Of a DNA stretch of 64,000 bases, positions 19,118 to 28,295 are shown one piece after another. The notes below the pieces were generated by a model. The model searched no databases, was not told the DNA's origin, and saw only the letters and a program-made list of their open reading frames with translations. Made by a program: the position numbers and the translations under genes. This DNA comes from JAAYAY01 sp963674575 (GTDB lineage Bacteria; Planctomycetota; Planctomycetia; Pirellulales; Thermoguttaceae), in contig CAXXQT010000007.1 of assembly GCA_963674575.2 (NCBI GenBank), forward strand, positions 372,001-436,000. The letters run 5' to 3'. How positions within the stretch are numbered: the stretch's first letter is position 1; every line of letters starts with the position of its first letter.

Positions 19118-20515
19118 GTGGCCCCTTCACCTGGCCCGCACATTTTGGCCTTCTCGCAGATCAGTCCCGTGCCCGACCCCGAGCCGAATCCCCCTCAGAA
19201 ACTGCCCGACGACAACTCTTACGCGGCCGAGAAGGTTCGTTCCTTTCCCCATGCGCCGGGCGTGTACCTGATGAAGGACGAGGCCGCCCGGGTCATTTAC
19301 GTGGGAAAGGCCAAGGACCTGCGGAACCGGGCAGGCAGCTACTTTTTGAAGGCGGCGGCGGAAGAGCAGCGGACCGCCCGGCTCGTTCAGGAGATCCGCG
19401 ACATCGACTACCTGGAGGCCGAGAGCGAAGTCGACGCCCTCCTCATGGAAGCCCGGTTGATCAAGGACATCCAGCCCAAGTTCAACAAGGATTTGAAGGA
19501 CGGAAAGAGCTTCCCCTACCTGGAGATCACGACCCGCGAAGAGTTTCCCCGGGTGGAGATCACACGGACGCCGCGCGAGCGGGGGACGAAGCTCTACGGA
19601 CCTTTTGCCAACGTGTCGGGCCTCCGGGGCGCCCTGCAGTTGCTCCAGAAGGTGTTCAAGTTCCGCACCTGCTCCCTCGACATTCACGAAGACGACGAGC
19701 GATGGAAGTGGTTTCGCCCGTGCCTGCTCGCTTCGATCCAGCAGTGCACGGCCCCGTGCAACCTGCGGATCTCGAAGGAGGACTATCGCAAGGATATCCG
19801 CCGCCTTCAACGCGTACTGGAAGGCAACCGGACAGCCCTGATCAAGGACCTCTATCGCGAGATGGCCTCGGCCGCCGAAAACCGCGACTACGAGGAGGCC
19901 GCCCGGCTGCGCGACGAAATCCGCATGCTGGAAACCCTCGACGATCGTGGCGAACTCGACACGCACGTGCAGCCCGAGGTGTTCCACGTCGATCCGAAGA
20001 AGGGACTGGTCGGGCTCCGCAAGGTGCTCAAGCTTTCGGAAACTCCCCGAACAATCGAAGGCATCGATATTGCCCATCTCCAGGGCTCGGAGACTGTGGC
20101 CAGCCTGGTCCAATTCCTCGACGGGTTGCCCTTTAAGCCGGGTTACAAACGCTACCGCATCCGTGATGTGCAGGGCGTTGACGATTTCGGCAGCATCCGC
20201 GAGGTGGTCGCCCGGCGTTTCAAACGTCTGCAGGACGAGGAGGGCATGTTCCCCGATATCCTCCTGATCGACGGCGGCAAGGGCCAATTGAGCTCGGCAC
20301 TCAGCGTCTTCGACGCCCTGGAAATCACCCCTCCCATGGTGATTTCGCTGGCAAAACGTGAGGAAGAGGTTTTTGTGATGGGGGCCGAGGAGCCTTTGCG
20401 GCTGAGTCGCCACAGCTTTGCCCTGCGGCTACTCCAATATGTGCGCGACGAGGCCCACCGATTCGCCCAGCACTACCACCACATTCTCCGGCGAAAGTCG
20501 ACGTTGGGAGAATAG
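19118..20515 (+). CDS. uvrC: Excinuclease UvrC, short form lacking the C-terminal helix-hairpin-helix pair
   Basis: UvrC makes the two incisions in nucleotide-excision repair with UvrAB. The GIY-YIG nuclease domain starts 'PGVYLMKDEAARVIYVGKAK' at about residues 47-66 (counted from GTG 19118). The UvrB-interacting UVR motif (NRDYEEAARLRDEI) lies near 255-268, and the RNase H-like endonuclease domain carries 'EGIDIAHLQGSETVASLVQF' (about 312-331) and 'LIDGGKGQLSSA' (about 383-394). The protein stops at 'RDEAHRFAQHYHHILRRKS', exactly where longer UvrCs continue into the (HhH)2 DNA-binding domain, giving 465 residues instead of about 600. The sequence after the stop shows no HhH remnant in any frame I checked by eye, so this is probably a naturally short form. 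An alternative start is GTG 19169, which removes 17 poorly conserved residues. Confidence 0.92.
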   Translation: MAPSPGPHILAFSQISPVPDPEPNPPQKLPDDNSYAAEKVRSFPHAPGVYLMKDEAARVIYVGKAKDLRNRAGSYFLKAAAEEQRTARLVQEIRDIDYLEAESEVDALLMEARLIKDIQPKFNKDLKDGKSFPYLEITTREEFPRVEITRTPRERGTKLYGPFANVSGLRGALQLLQKVFKFRTCSLDIHEDDERWKWFRPCLLASIQQCTAPCNLRISKEDYRKDIRRLQRVLEGNRTALIKDLYREMASAAENRDYEEAARLRDEIRMLETLDDRGELDTHVQPEVFHVDPKKGLVGLRKVLKLSETPRTIEGIDIAHLQGSETVASLVQFLDGLPFKPGYKRYRIRDVQGVDDFGSIREVVARRFKRLQDEEGMFPDILLIDGGKGQLSSALSVFDALEITPPMVISLAKREEEVFVMGAEEPLRLSRHSFALRLLQYVRDEAHRFAQHYHHILRRKSTLGE

Positions 20516-20657
20516 CGGCGCATACGGAAAAACGCCTGACTTTGCGGAACCAGCCGCGACTTTCAGGGTTCAACCAATCACGCTAATGGTGTGCGCCCAC
20601 TTGGGGGTGGGATGACGCGGTTATCTTGTCACGGGCTCTTAGACGACGGGGGTTTCC

Positions 20658-22031
20658 ATGTGTCGTAAGTCGATCATTTCGGTGTTGATTCTTGCCCTCG
20701 GTGGGCTGCTCGTCGCTCCTGTCTGGGCGGACTGGCCGCGGTTTCGCGGTGAGAACGGGACGGGAATCGCTGCGGATGCGGGATCGCTTCCGACCAAGTG
20801 GAGCCCTACGGAGAACCTCAAGTGGAAGGTGGCCCTGCCCGGTCCCGGGTCCTCCAGCCCGATCGTTGTGGGAGACAAGGTCTTCGTGACCTGCTGGTCC
20901 GGCTACGGGACGAGTCGCCAGGCCCCCGGCGATCAGAGCCAGCTTCGGCGCCACCTGGTGTGCCTCGACCGCGAGACGGGAACGATCCTCTGGGACAAGT
21001 CGATTGAACCGGTCTTGCCCGAAGACGACTATCGCGGCATGTTCACCCAGCACGGCTACGCTTCCCACACCCCCGTCAGCGACGGCGAACGCGTGTACGC
21101 CTACTTCGGCAAGACCGGAGCCATGGCGTTCGACATGGACGGCAACATGCTCTGGCAGACGAAGCTGGGAACCGAGTCGGATCCCCGAGGCTGGGGTTCG
21201 GCGTCGAGCCCGATTCTCTACAAGAACCTGGTAATCGTGACGGCGTCGGCCGAGAGCGAAGCCCTGGTGGCCCTCGACAGGGAAACGGGCAAGGAAGTTT
21301 GGCGCCAGGAGGCGGCCGGCTTCAGCGGAACCTGGGGCACTCCCATCCTCGTTCCCGTCGATGATCAGCGCACCGACCTGGTCCTCGGCGTGCCCTTCGA
21401 AATCTGGGCCTTGAATCCCGACACGGGCAAGCTCCAGTGGTACTGCGAGGCCATGGATACGGATTCGTTTTGCTCCAGCGTCGTGACCGATGGCAGCGTG
21501 ATCTACGCCATTGAAGGACGGGGTGGCGGTTCGATCGCCGTGCGGGCGGGCGGCAAGGACGACGTGATGAAATCACACGTCGTGTGGACGGGCCGTCATA
21601 ACAACCGCATCGCAACCCCACTCGTGGTTGACGGCCGGATCTACTTCTTCGCCAACGGCGTGGCGAACTGTCTCGAGACAGCCACGGCCAAGGAGATCTA
21701 CAAGACCCGCCTTGAAGGAACGGACGCCGGCGCCCAAGATCCCCCGCAAGGGACATCTGGCCGGCGCGGTCCCGGGGGCCCGGGCCGCGGAGGTCGCGGT
21801 GGTCCCATGAGCGGAGACTACGCTTCCCCCATCCTGGCCGACGGGAAGATCTACTACGTGGCCCGGAGCGGCATGGTCTACGTGCTCAAGCCGGGCGACC
21901 AGTTCGAGCAACTGGCCGTCAATCGAATGACCAGCGACACCGAGGATTTCAGCGCCACACCGGCTGCCGATGACGGCTCCCTCTTCTTCCGCTCCGACAA
22001 ACACCTGTATTGCGTTTCCACAAAGGAATAG
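20658..22031 (+). CDS. Secreted PQQ-type beta-propeller repeat protein
   Basis: A 457-residue protein with an N-terminal signal peptide (hydrophobic 6-20, cleavage probably after 'APVWA') followed directly by 'DWPRFRGENGTGI', the usual beginning of planctomycete PQQ-like propeller proteins. Blade motifs repeat through the sequence: 'VCLDRETGTILWDK', 'VALDRETGKEVWRQ', 'WALNPDTGKLQWYC', and a weaker last blade 'YVLKPGDQFEQLAV'. A Gly/Arg/Pro-rich loop lies at about 367-385. The fold is related to BamB and quinoprotein dehydrogenases, but no quinone or metal ligands can be assigned, so a structural or binding role is more likely than dehydrogenase activity. It stands alone between uvrC and the PKD protein. 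Confidence 0.85.
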   Translation: MCRKSIISVLILALGGLLVAPVWADWPRFRGENGTGIAADAGSLPTKWSPTENLKWKVALPGPGSSSPIVVGDKVFVTCWSGYGTSRQAPGDQSQLRRHLVCLDRETGTILWDKSIEPVLPEDDYRGMFTQHGYASHTPVSDGERVYAYFGKTGAMAFDMDGNMLWQTKLGTESDPRGWGSASSPILYKNLVIVTASAESEALVALDRETGKEVWRQEAAGFSGTWGTPILVPVDDQRTDLVLGVPFEIWALNPDTGKLQWYCEAMDTDSFCSSVVTDGSVIYAIEGRGGGSIAVRAGGKDDVMKSHVVWTGRHNNRIATPLVVDGRIYFFANGVANCLETATAKEIYKTRLEGTDAGAQDPPQGTSGRRGPGGPGRGGRGGPMSGDYASPILADGKIYYVARSGMVYVLKPGDQFEQLAVNRMTSDTEDFSATPAADDGSLFFRSDKHLYCVSTKE

Positions 22032-22035
22032 CAAG

Positions 22036-22075
22036 AAGTCGCCTTTCGCACCGCGAAAAGGCGTCGGCCACGCAA
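22036..22075. repeat. Partial copy of a dispersed palindromic (REP-like) repeat
   Basis: The stretch 'gaagtcgcctttcgcaccgc' followed by 'gaaaaggcg' matches the left half of the repeat found at 38949-39000 and (inverted) at 60299-60360. It lies immediately after the stop codon of the propeller gene. Confidence 0.6.
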
Positions 22076-22076
22076 G

Positions 22077-22240
22077 TCAAAGAGTGCCAGTGAAGAAGGC
22101 GAGCGAGGCCATGTACGTGATGAGAGTTTAACCAGCTGAACCGCCGTGGTGCGGACCCGTATGCCCGGACGTGTGGGAGGGGGGCCGAAAGGCTCCCCCC
22201 GATCGCGATTTTGGGGGGGCCAGGAATCTCAACGTGGCGT
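22077..22240 (+). ncRNA. Probable remnant of a group II intron 3' end
   Basis: The string 'gatgagagtttaaccagc' then 'gaaccgccgt', 'gcggacccgtatg', 'gtgtgggagggg' and a GC stem closed by a GAAA tetraloop (gggggcc-gaaa-ggctccccc) reproduces, in order, the features that I know from the 3' ends of bacterial group II introns (domains V-VI). No reverse transcriptase frame and no 5' intron end lie nearby, and the domain V helix is imperfect. It is therefore best read as a decayed fragment. A covariance-model scan would decide it. Confidence 0.45.
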
Positions 22241-22529
22241 CTGCCCCGGTTGCTTGACAGACGGTTGCGCTGGATGGAGAATGTTTTCTGGTTTTAGGGG
22301 GCAGGCAAATCGGCCCGGATAGGCGCCCTGTCCTCGGCCGGATTTTGGCTGGTTCTCAACGTGGCGAGGTCTGCAGGACCCGCACGGTTGACAGTCCGCT
22401 CGTCGCGTAGGGCGAGCCAGTCCGGATGAGTACCCCCCCGCCATTGCTCGTGCAGAATTGGCGGCGACGGATCGTATGGCCAGTGCTCTGGCTGCCGACA
22501 ACCACGAACGCGAGCGGGAGGACGCCACG
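22241..22529. other. Leader region of the PKD surface protein, ending in a clear ribosome-binding site
   Basis: No gene is seen. The last part carries GGGAGGA at 22516-22522, spaced 7 bp from the ATG at 22530. This is why 22530 is preferred over the upstream in-frame starts at 22458 and 22476. Confidence 0.5.
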
Positions 22530-25500
22530 ATGCGACCCTTTCTCAATTCGCTGAGAAGGACACGTCCCACTTCAGAATCGTCCGATTCCAGAATCATTCG
22601 CCGCCACTCTGGTCGCCGCGCTCTGCGAATCGAACCTCTCGAGCAGCGATGCCTGCTGTCGGCCAGCACGGGAAATGACAGTCCCAACATCGAAGCCCTC
22701 CCTGAAGCGGCTTCGGCCACCAACACGGCGCCCAGTCTCTGGATTCGCGGGATGCGTTCCATCGCCAACGGTGCGGAACTGTCGATCGCCGACATCGGCA
22801 TTTTCTCGGACCCTGATGTTGGCGACACGACGTTCACCGGCTACATCGACTGGGGCGACGGATCGGCTGTGGATGTGATGCCCGCCGAGATCAACATCAC
22901 CGGCACCGAGAGCCAAGCGACCTGGGGAACCTTCGACGGGGCCCACACCTTCACGGTTGCCGGTCGCTATGAAGCGTCGTTCTGGTTGACTGACGACCAG
23001 GGCGGCCAGTCAACCGTCCGCTACATGACCATCGACGTCACCCAGTCGGTTCCGCAAGATCTCGTTGTTGAGCCGGTTGCAGAGATCAACGAAGGGGACA
23101 GCGCGATCCTTCGCGGTACCTTCGAGGACACGGGCAGCGGAAAATCCCACACGGTAACCGTCTCGTGGGGCGACGGAACGTCGGACACCGAGCTGGTTCT
23201 CGCAACCGGGGTACGCAGCTTCGAACTCACCCACAACTACGAGGACGACGGCCCCAACCCCGGCGGCACCAATCCGGCCTCCGAGCTCTATACCTATCCG
23301 ATCAGCGTTACCGTCACCGACAACGAGGACAATACGGTCGGCACGCAGACTTCCGTCGACGTGCAGAACGCGGCGCCCCAGTTAACCGTGATCGGCTCGC
23401 AACAGTTCCCGGAAGGGTACACGTTTGACGGTGTGCTCGGCACATACACCGATTCCGGAGTTCTCGACACACACACCGCCGTGATCAACTGGGGCGACGG
23501 GACGACATCTGCCGGCATCATCGATACTGCCGCGGGAACGATCTCCGCATCGCACACCTACTCCGACGAGAATCGTGACGCCTCCGAGAACGAGATTCCC
23601 TACACGGTTACGGTAACGCTGACAGACGATGATACGGGCACGAGCAGCGAATCCTTCGAGATGCGCATCACGAACGTCGCCCCAGTCCTCGATGCCATTT
23701 CCGACCAGGAGGCGGACGAAGGTCAGACGATCAGCTTCGGCCCGACGCTGTTCACCGACGTCGGCGTGCTCGACACCCACACGGCCACCATCGATTGGGG
23801 TGACGGAAACACGAGTTCCGCCACGGTCGACCAGAACGCAGGGACCGTGGCTGGTAGTCATACGTTTGCGGATAACGGCTCCTATACCGTCGCGGTAACC
23901 TTGCTCGACAACGGCGGCGGGCAATCCATCCAGACCTTTCAAGTTGACGTTGCCAATGTTTCGCCCACCCTGACGGTGGCCTCCAACCAGGCAGCCAGTT
24001 CGGGATCGACGCTGCAGATCACCAATGTGGGCGTGTTTACCGATCCGGGCTACGACAACGCCAACGCAACTCCGCCCACTGTCGAGAGCTTCACCTACCA
24101 GGTCAACTGGGGAGACGGCACAGCCGTCGACACCGGCACGGCGACGATCGATGTGTCTGGTGGCCCCGGAGTCCTGACCCAGGGGTCCTTTGACGGAAGT
24201 CACGTGTATACCATGCCGGGCGAGTATACCGTTGCCGTCACGGTCACCGATGACGACGGGGGGCAGGACACCGGCACGTTCCTTGTGAACGTCAATGAGG
24301 TCGCACCCGTCCTGACGATCAACGTGCCGACGGATTTGGACTACGACGAAGGAGAGACATTCACCTGGTCCGACTTGGCGACCTTCACTCACACCAGTTC
24401 CAACTCCGCCCAGCAGTACACGTACACGATCGACTGGGGAGACGGCAGTACTTCCACCGGTCAGGTGACGGATATCACGAGTAGCGCTGGCCAGAACCAA
24501 GGAAGCTTCGGCGGCAGCCACACCTACGCCGACAACGGGAACTACACCGTCAGCGTCACGGTCGAAGTCGTTGGAGCGACCGCCACCGATCAGGACAGTT
24601 TCGATGTGGTTATCAAGAACGTCAGCCCCAGTCTGTCCGGTGTTCAGAACTACTCGACCACCGTCGGTTCGCAACTCGTCATCGATCCGATCCGCGTTTC
24701 GGACCCGGGGTACGACAATCCTCTTGACTCTCCGGCCACGGTCGAGACTTTCACCTATCGCATCAGTTGGGGAGACGGCACTGAGACCGACACCGGCGAC
24801 GTGACCATCGATGTGTCCGGCAGTGCCGGCGTCCTCACGCAAGGCTACTTCAGCGGCAGCCACACCTACCAGGCCGCTTCAACGGGCCAGGGCTATGAGG
24901 CAACCGTAACGGCCATCGACGACGACAGCGGCGCCACTGCAACGATCTTTGTCGTCAACGTGACCGTTGCCGCCGCGCCTCAGGCCAGCGCCCTCATCGC
25001 GATGGCCGCAGCCGCTCCGTCCGTGGAGTCAACCTCTGTTGCGACACAGAACACGCTGATCGGGCCGCTGCCCAAAGCAGAATACCAGGTCAGTGTTCCC
25101 AGCGTGACGGTCGAAGCCGCTTCGTCCGCGGAGTCAACCTCTGTTGCGACACAGAACACGTTGATCGGACCGCTGCCCAAAGCAGAATACCAGGCCAGGG
25201 CATCGAGTATCGTGAGTCCCGTGCTGGCCGAGGCGGATTCGGACAACGAGCCACCGGTTCTCGGAACCGTCGGCAATCTGACTCTGTCCGAGGGCCAACT
25301 CGACATCGTGGACATCGGCACCTTCATCGATTTTGACAGTGCGGGTCCGTTCAACTACACCATCGATTGGGGCGACGACGCTGCGTCCGACACGGGCACG
25401 GCCAGCATCACCATTTCCGGCCCCCCCACCACGGGCTCCTTTGACGGCAGTCGGCTCATGGACGACGCCGTCTATACGATCGCCTTGTCTCTGTCTGACG

Positions 25501-28283
25501 AACAAGGCAACTCGGTTACGGAGAGTGTCTTCTTCACGATCGAAAACGTGCCTCCCACCGCCGACCCTGGGGGGCCCTACGAGGTGGACGAGAACGGCTC
25601 GATTCAGCTTGAGGGAGAAGGCACTGATCCGGCCGGGGACCTCGATCCGCTGACATTCGAGTGGGACCTCGACAACGACGGGATTTACGGTGAGACCGGC
25701 GCCGATGCGGAACGCGGCGATGAGAACGTGCAAAATCCGGTCTTTTCCGCGGCTGGACTACAGGGGCCGCAAACCTGGCCCGTTCGCTTGCGTGTCCTCG
25801 ACGACGACGGTGGAGTCAGTTCCATCGAGACCACGTCGGTCGAGATCCGCAACGTCCCCCCCGCGATCGAGAACCTGCAGATCGCGACTCCCGTCAGCGA
25901 AGGCAACACGTCGACCCTTTCCGGCAGTCTGGTCGATCCTTCGGAGGGCGACACTCTGGCCCTGCAAATCGATTGGGGAGACGGATCGCCCGTCGAGACC
26001 TACTCAGATCTGACTCCTGGAGAGAGCTTCAGCTACGACCACGTTTACGAGGACGACGGACTCACACCCGGCGGGTCGCCCAGCCACGACTACGACGTAT
26101 CTGTGGTGATTTCCGACGACGCAGGCGGTTCGAATTCCTATCCACTCACGGTCCGTGTCAACAATGTCTCGCCGCTCACGGTGACGCTCGAAGACCTGGA
26201 TCGCGTGGATGAGAACGAGGAAGTCACGCTCCAAGGCAGTTTCGCCGATCCGGGAGTTCTTGACACCCACGTCGTGACCATCGACTGGGGAGACGGCGAC
26301 CAGGACACAATCGACCTGGCGGTCGGTGAGCTGCAGTTCCAGGCCACGCATCGTTACCTCGACGATGGCCCGTCCCCTGGCGGAACCGTGCCGTCTTCGG
26401 CAGTGTTCTATTACAGCATTCAAGTGACCGTCGAGGACGACGATACCGGAACGGGTACGGCTGCCGTAACCGCCACCGTAGATAACGTTGCCCCGACGCT
26501 TACCGAACTCGCAACGGTGGCCATCGACGAGAACGAGATCACGACGCTCAGCGGCAGGATCGTCGATCCAGGGACGCTCGATGCGTTTGTTCTTCAACTC
26601 GACTGGAATGACCAAACGACCATCCAGTCGATCCCGTTCGGAGACGATCCGATCGATACGGAGGGGATCACCTGGGATCCCGAGACTCGCCAGTTCACCG
26701 TCAAGCATCAATACCTGGACGACGGGTTCACACCCGGGGGATCGCCGTTTTTCGACTACGAGGTCGACCTGACCGTGACCGATGACGACACGGGCAGCAC
26801 CAGTTCCGCCGCTTCCGTCCGAGTCACCAACGTCGATCCGACCACAACGATCACCAGTCTCCCCACGGAGACGCCGCTCGAAGGATCGCCGATCACCCTC
26901 TCTTCCCGAGTCACGGACCCGGGAACGCTCGACACGTTCACCTACGCATGGAGCGTGACCCGGGGGGGTCTGCCCTACGACGACGGCAACGATGACCCAA
27001 CCAACCGGTCGAGCTTTACGTTTTTGCCGGACGACGACGGCGAGTACCGCGTTTCGCTGATTGTCACCGACGACGATACGGGCACCTACGAGGCGTCGGT
27101 CGACATTGCCGTGGAAAACGCTCCGCCGGTTGCAGTGGACGATCACTACCAGTTCGATGGAATCGGTGTGTTTGAAGTCGCGGCGTCGGGGATTCTTGCC
27201 AACGACTACGACGCGGGCCAAGACTACCCGCTTCAGGCTGTCGACTTTACGGACCTGATTGGCACCGGTTCAGGTTCGGATTACGGGGTCCTTGCGGCCT
27301 ACGAGGACGGTTCCTTTACCTATGAGGCGCCCGAAGGGTACTCCGGTACGGTTGCCTTCACCTACGTGGCTCTGGACCAGGACGGTGCACGTTCGGAGAG
27401 CCCGGCCGTCGTGTCCATCGATGTCGGCATGAACTCGACGATCTCGGGCTATGTCTATGCGGAGAACCAGGACTCGCAGTTCACCCCCGACCAGCTTCCT
27501 CTGCCCGGTGTTTTTGTCACCCTGGAGGCCATCGACGACAACGGAATCGTGAGGATCAACGCACTTACCGATGATGACGGGTACTACGAATTCACCAGCT
27601 TGCGGGCCGGGACGTACCTGATCACCGAGCGGCAGCCGGCGGCGATCCTCGACGGCGGACAACATGAGCAAACGGTGACGATCGCGGTGAACGAAGACAG
27701 CGCGAACAACAACTTCGCCGAATGCTGGCTCCGTCCGCAACAGATCTCGATTGGGATCTTCACCGCGTCGAACCTGTCTGTTCCGCCTGACGATTACTTC
27801 TGGCCCACCGACGTTCGGGAGAGAATGGCCCAGGCGGAGGAAGACGCCGGGAACGACTACGAAGCCGCTGTTATTCGACAAGGCGACATGGTGTACGCGG
27901 CCCAACGCGGATCCATCCTGTCGCTCACCGGGACGGATCTCAACGAGCGTTTCGTGATCGAGTCGGATACGGATTCCCAGGTTGTGACCGTCTACTCCAA
28001 CGGTTTCGAGCGCACCTACGAGGCGGCGGTCGACGAAGTCTTCACGCTGACGATCAATGGGGGAGGCGGGAGCGACGTGGCCGTTCTCTACGATTCGACG
28101 CGGAGTGATCTGCTTGAGGGCAGATACAACCTGGCCAGGCTGATCAACGACCGATTCCTCACCGATCTACTCGATTTCGATCGGGTCCGCGCCATATCTC
28201 AATCCGGCGGGAACGATCAAACGAGCGTCGAATCGACAATCGACTACCTGCTTACCCTCGAAGGCCCGTGGGACGACAATTGA
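22530..28283 (+). CDS. Cell-surface PKD-repeat protein with planctomycete N-terminal motif
   Basis: Starting at ATG 22530 (good Shine-Dalgarno), the protein has 1,917 residues. Residues about 29-46 carry 'RRALRIEPLEQRCLLSAS', the planctomycete surface-protein N-terminal motif (LEPLEQR..LLS). Most of the protein (about 65-1560) is a tandem array of PKD-like beta-sandwich domains, each with the marker 'WGDG' and partner 'DNGSYTVAVTV'-like strands. Two near-identical segments 'VATQNTLIGPLPKAEYQ' lie in a linker at about 840-890. A cadherin-like/VCBS segment follows at about 1540-1640 ('ILANDYDAG'), then an SdrD B-like domain (about 1645-1735; 'SGYVYAENQDSQF'), then a unique C-terminal region. 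Known for these folds: adhesion or extracellular-matrix scaffolding. No enzymatic motif is seen. It is convergent with the BBP7 gene 12 bp away. Confidence 0.9.
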   Translation: MRPFLNSLRRTRPTSESSDSRIIRRHSGRRALRIEPLEQRCLLSASTGNDSPNIEALPEAASATNTAPSLWIRGMRSIANGAELSIADIGIFSDPDVGDTTFTGYIDWGDGSAVDVMPAEINITGTESQATWGTFDGAHTFTVAGRYEASFWLTDDQGGQSTVRYMTIDVTQSVPQDLVVEPVAEINEGDSAILRGTFEDTGSGKSHTVTVSWGDGTSDTELVLATGVRSFELTHNYEDDGPNPGGTNPASELYTYPISVTVTDNEDNTVGTQTSVDVQNAAPQLTVIGSQQFPEGYTFDGVLGTYTDSGVLDTHTAVINWGDGTTSAGIIDTAAGTISASHTYSDENRDASENEIPYTVTVTLTDDDTGTSSESFEMRITNVAPVLDAISDQEADEGQTISFGPTLFTDVGVLDTHTATIDWGDGNTSSATVDQNAGTVAGSHTFADNGSYTVAVTLLDNGGGQSIQTFQVDVANVSPTLTVASNQAASSGSTLQITNVGVFTDPGYDNANATPPTVESFTYQVNWGDGTAVDTGTATIDVSGGPGVLTQGSFDGSHVYTMPGEYTVAVTVTDDDGGQDTGTFLVNVNEVAPVLTINVPTDLDYDEGETFTWSDLATFTHTSSNSAQQYTYTIDWGDGSTSTGQVTDITSSAGQNQGSFGGSHTYADNGNYTVSVTVEVVGATATDQDSFDVVIKNVSPSLSGVQNYSTTVGSQLVIDPIRVSDPGYDNPLDSPATVETFTYRISWGDGTETDTGDVTIDVSGSAGVLTQGYFSGSHTYQAASTGQGYEATVTAIDDDSGATATIFVVNVTVAAAPQASALIAMAAAAPSVESTSVATQNTLIGPLPKAEYQVSVPSVTVEAASSAESTSVATQNTLIGPLPKAEYQARASSIVSPVLAEADSDNEPPVLGTVGNLTLSEGQLDIVDIGTFIDFDSAGPFNYTIDWGDDAASDTGTASITISGPPTTGSFDGSRLMDDAVYTIALSLSDEQGNSVTESVFFTIENVPPTADPGGPYEVDENGSIQLEGEGTDPAGDLDPLTFEWDLDNDGIYGETGADAERGDENVQNPVFSAAGLQGPQTWPVRLRVLDDDGGVSSIETTSVEIRNVPPAIENLQIATPVSEGNTSTLSGSLVDPSEGDTLALQIDWGDGSPVETYSDLTPGESFSYDHVYEDDGLTPGGSPSHDYDVSVVISDDAGGSNSYPLTVRVNNVSPLTVTLEDLDRVDENEEVTLQGSFADPGVLDTHVVTIDWGDGDQDTIDLAVGELQFQATHRYLDDGPSPGGTVPSSAVFYYSIQVTVEDDDTGTGTAAVTATVDNVAPTLTELATVAIDENEITTLSGRIVDPGTLDAFVLQLDWNDQTTIQSIPFGDDPIDTEGITWDPETRQFTVKHQYLDDGFTPGGSPFFDYEVDLTVTDDDTGSTSSAASVRVTNVDPTTTITSLPTETPLEGSPITLSSRVTDPGTLDTFTYAWSVTRGGLPYDDGNDDPTNRSSFTFLPDDDGEYRVSLIVTDDDTGTYEASVDIAVENAPPVAVDDHYQFDGIGVFEVAASGILANDYDAGQDYPLQAVDFTDLIGTGSGSDYGVLAAYEDGSFTYEAPEGYSGTVAFTYVALDQDGARSESPAVVSIDVGMNSTISGYVYAENQDSQFTPDQLPLPGVFVTLEAIDDNGIVRINALTDDDGYYEFTSLRAGTYLITERQPAAILDGGQHEQTVTIAVNEDSANNNFAECWLRPQQISIGIFTASNLSVPPDDYFWPTDVRERMAQAEEDAGNDYEAAVIRQGDMVYAAQRGSILSLTGTDLNERFVIESDTDSQVVTVYSNGFERTYEAAVDEVFTLTINGGGGSDVAVLYDSTRSDLLEGRYNLARLINDRFLTDLLDFDRVRAISQSGGNDQTSVESTIDYLLTLEGPWDDN
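25026..25199 (+). repeat. 105-bp-spaced internal direct repeat in the PKD gene
   Basis: The block encoding ESTSVATQNTLIGPLPKAEYQ begins at 25026 and again at 25131, differing at only a few third positions over about 65 bp. It forms a linker between PKD arrays and looks like a recent local duplication. Confidence 0.8.
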
Positions 28284-28295
28284 TCAGCGGGCTCA

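Noticed and set aside
23382..24863. A 493-residue open frame on the minus strand
   Set aside because: Antisense to PKD repeats. The periodic composition mirrors the repeats on the other strand.
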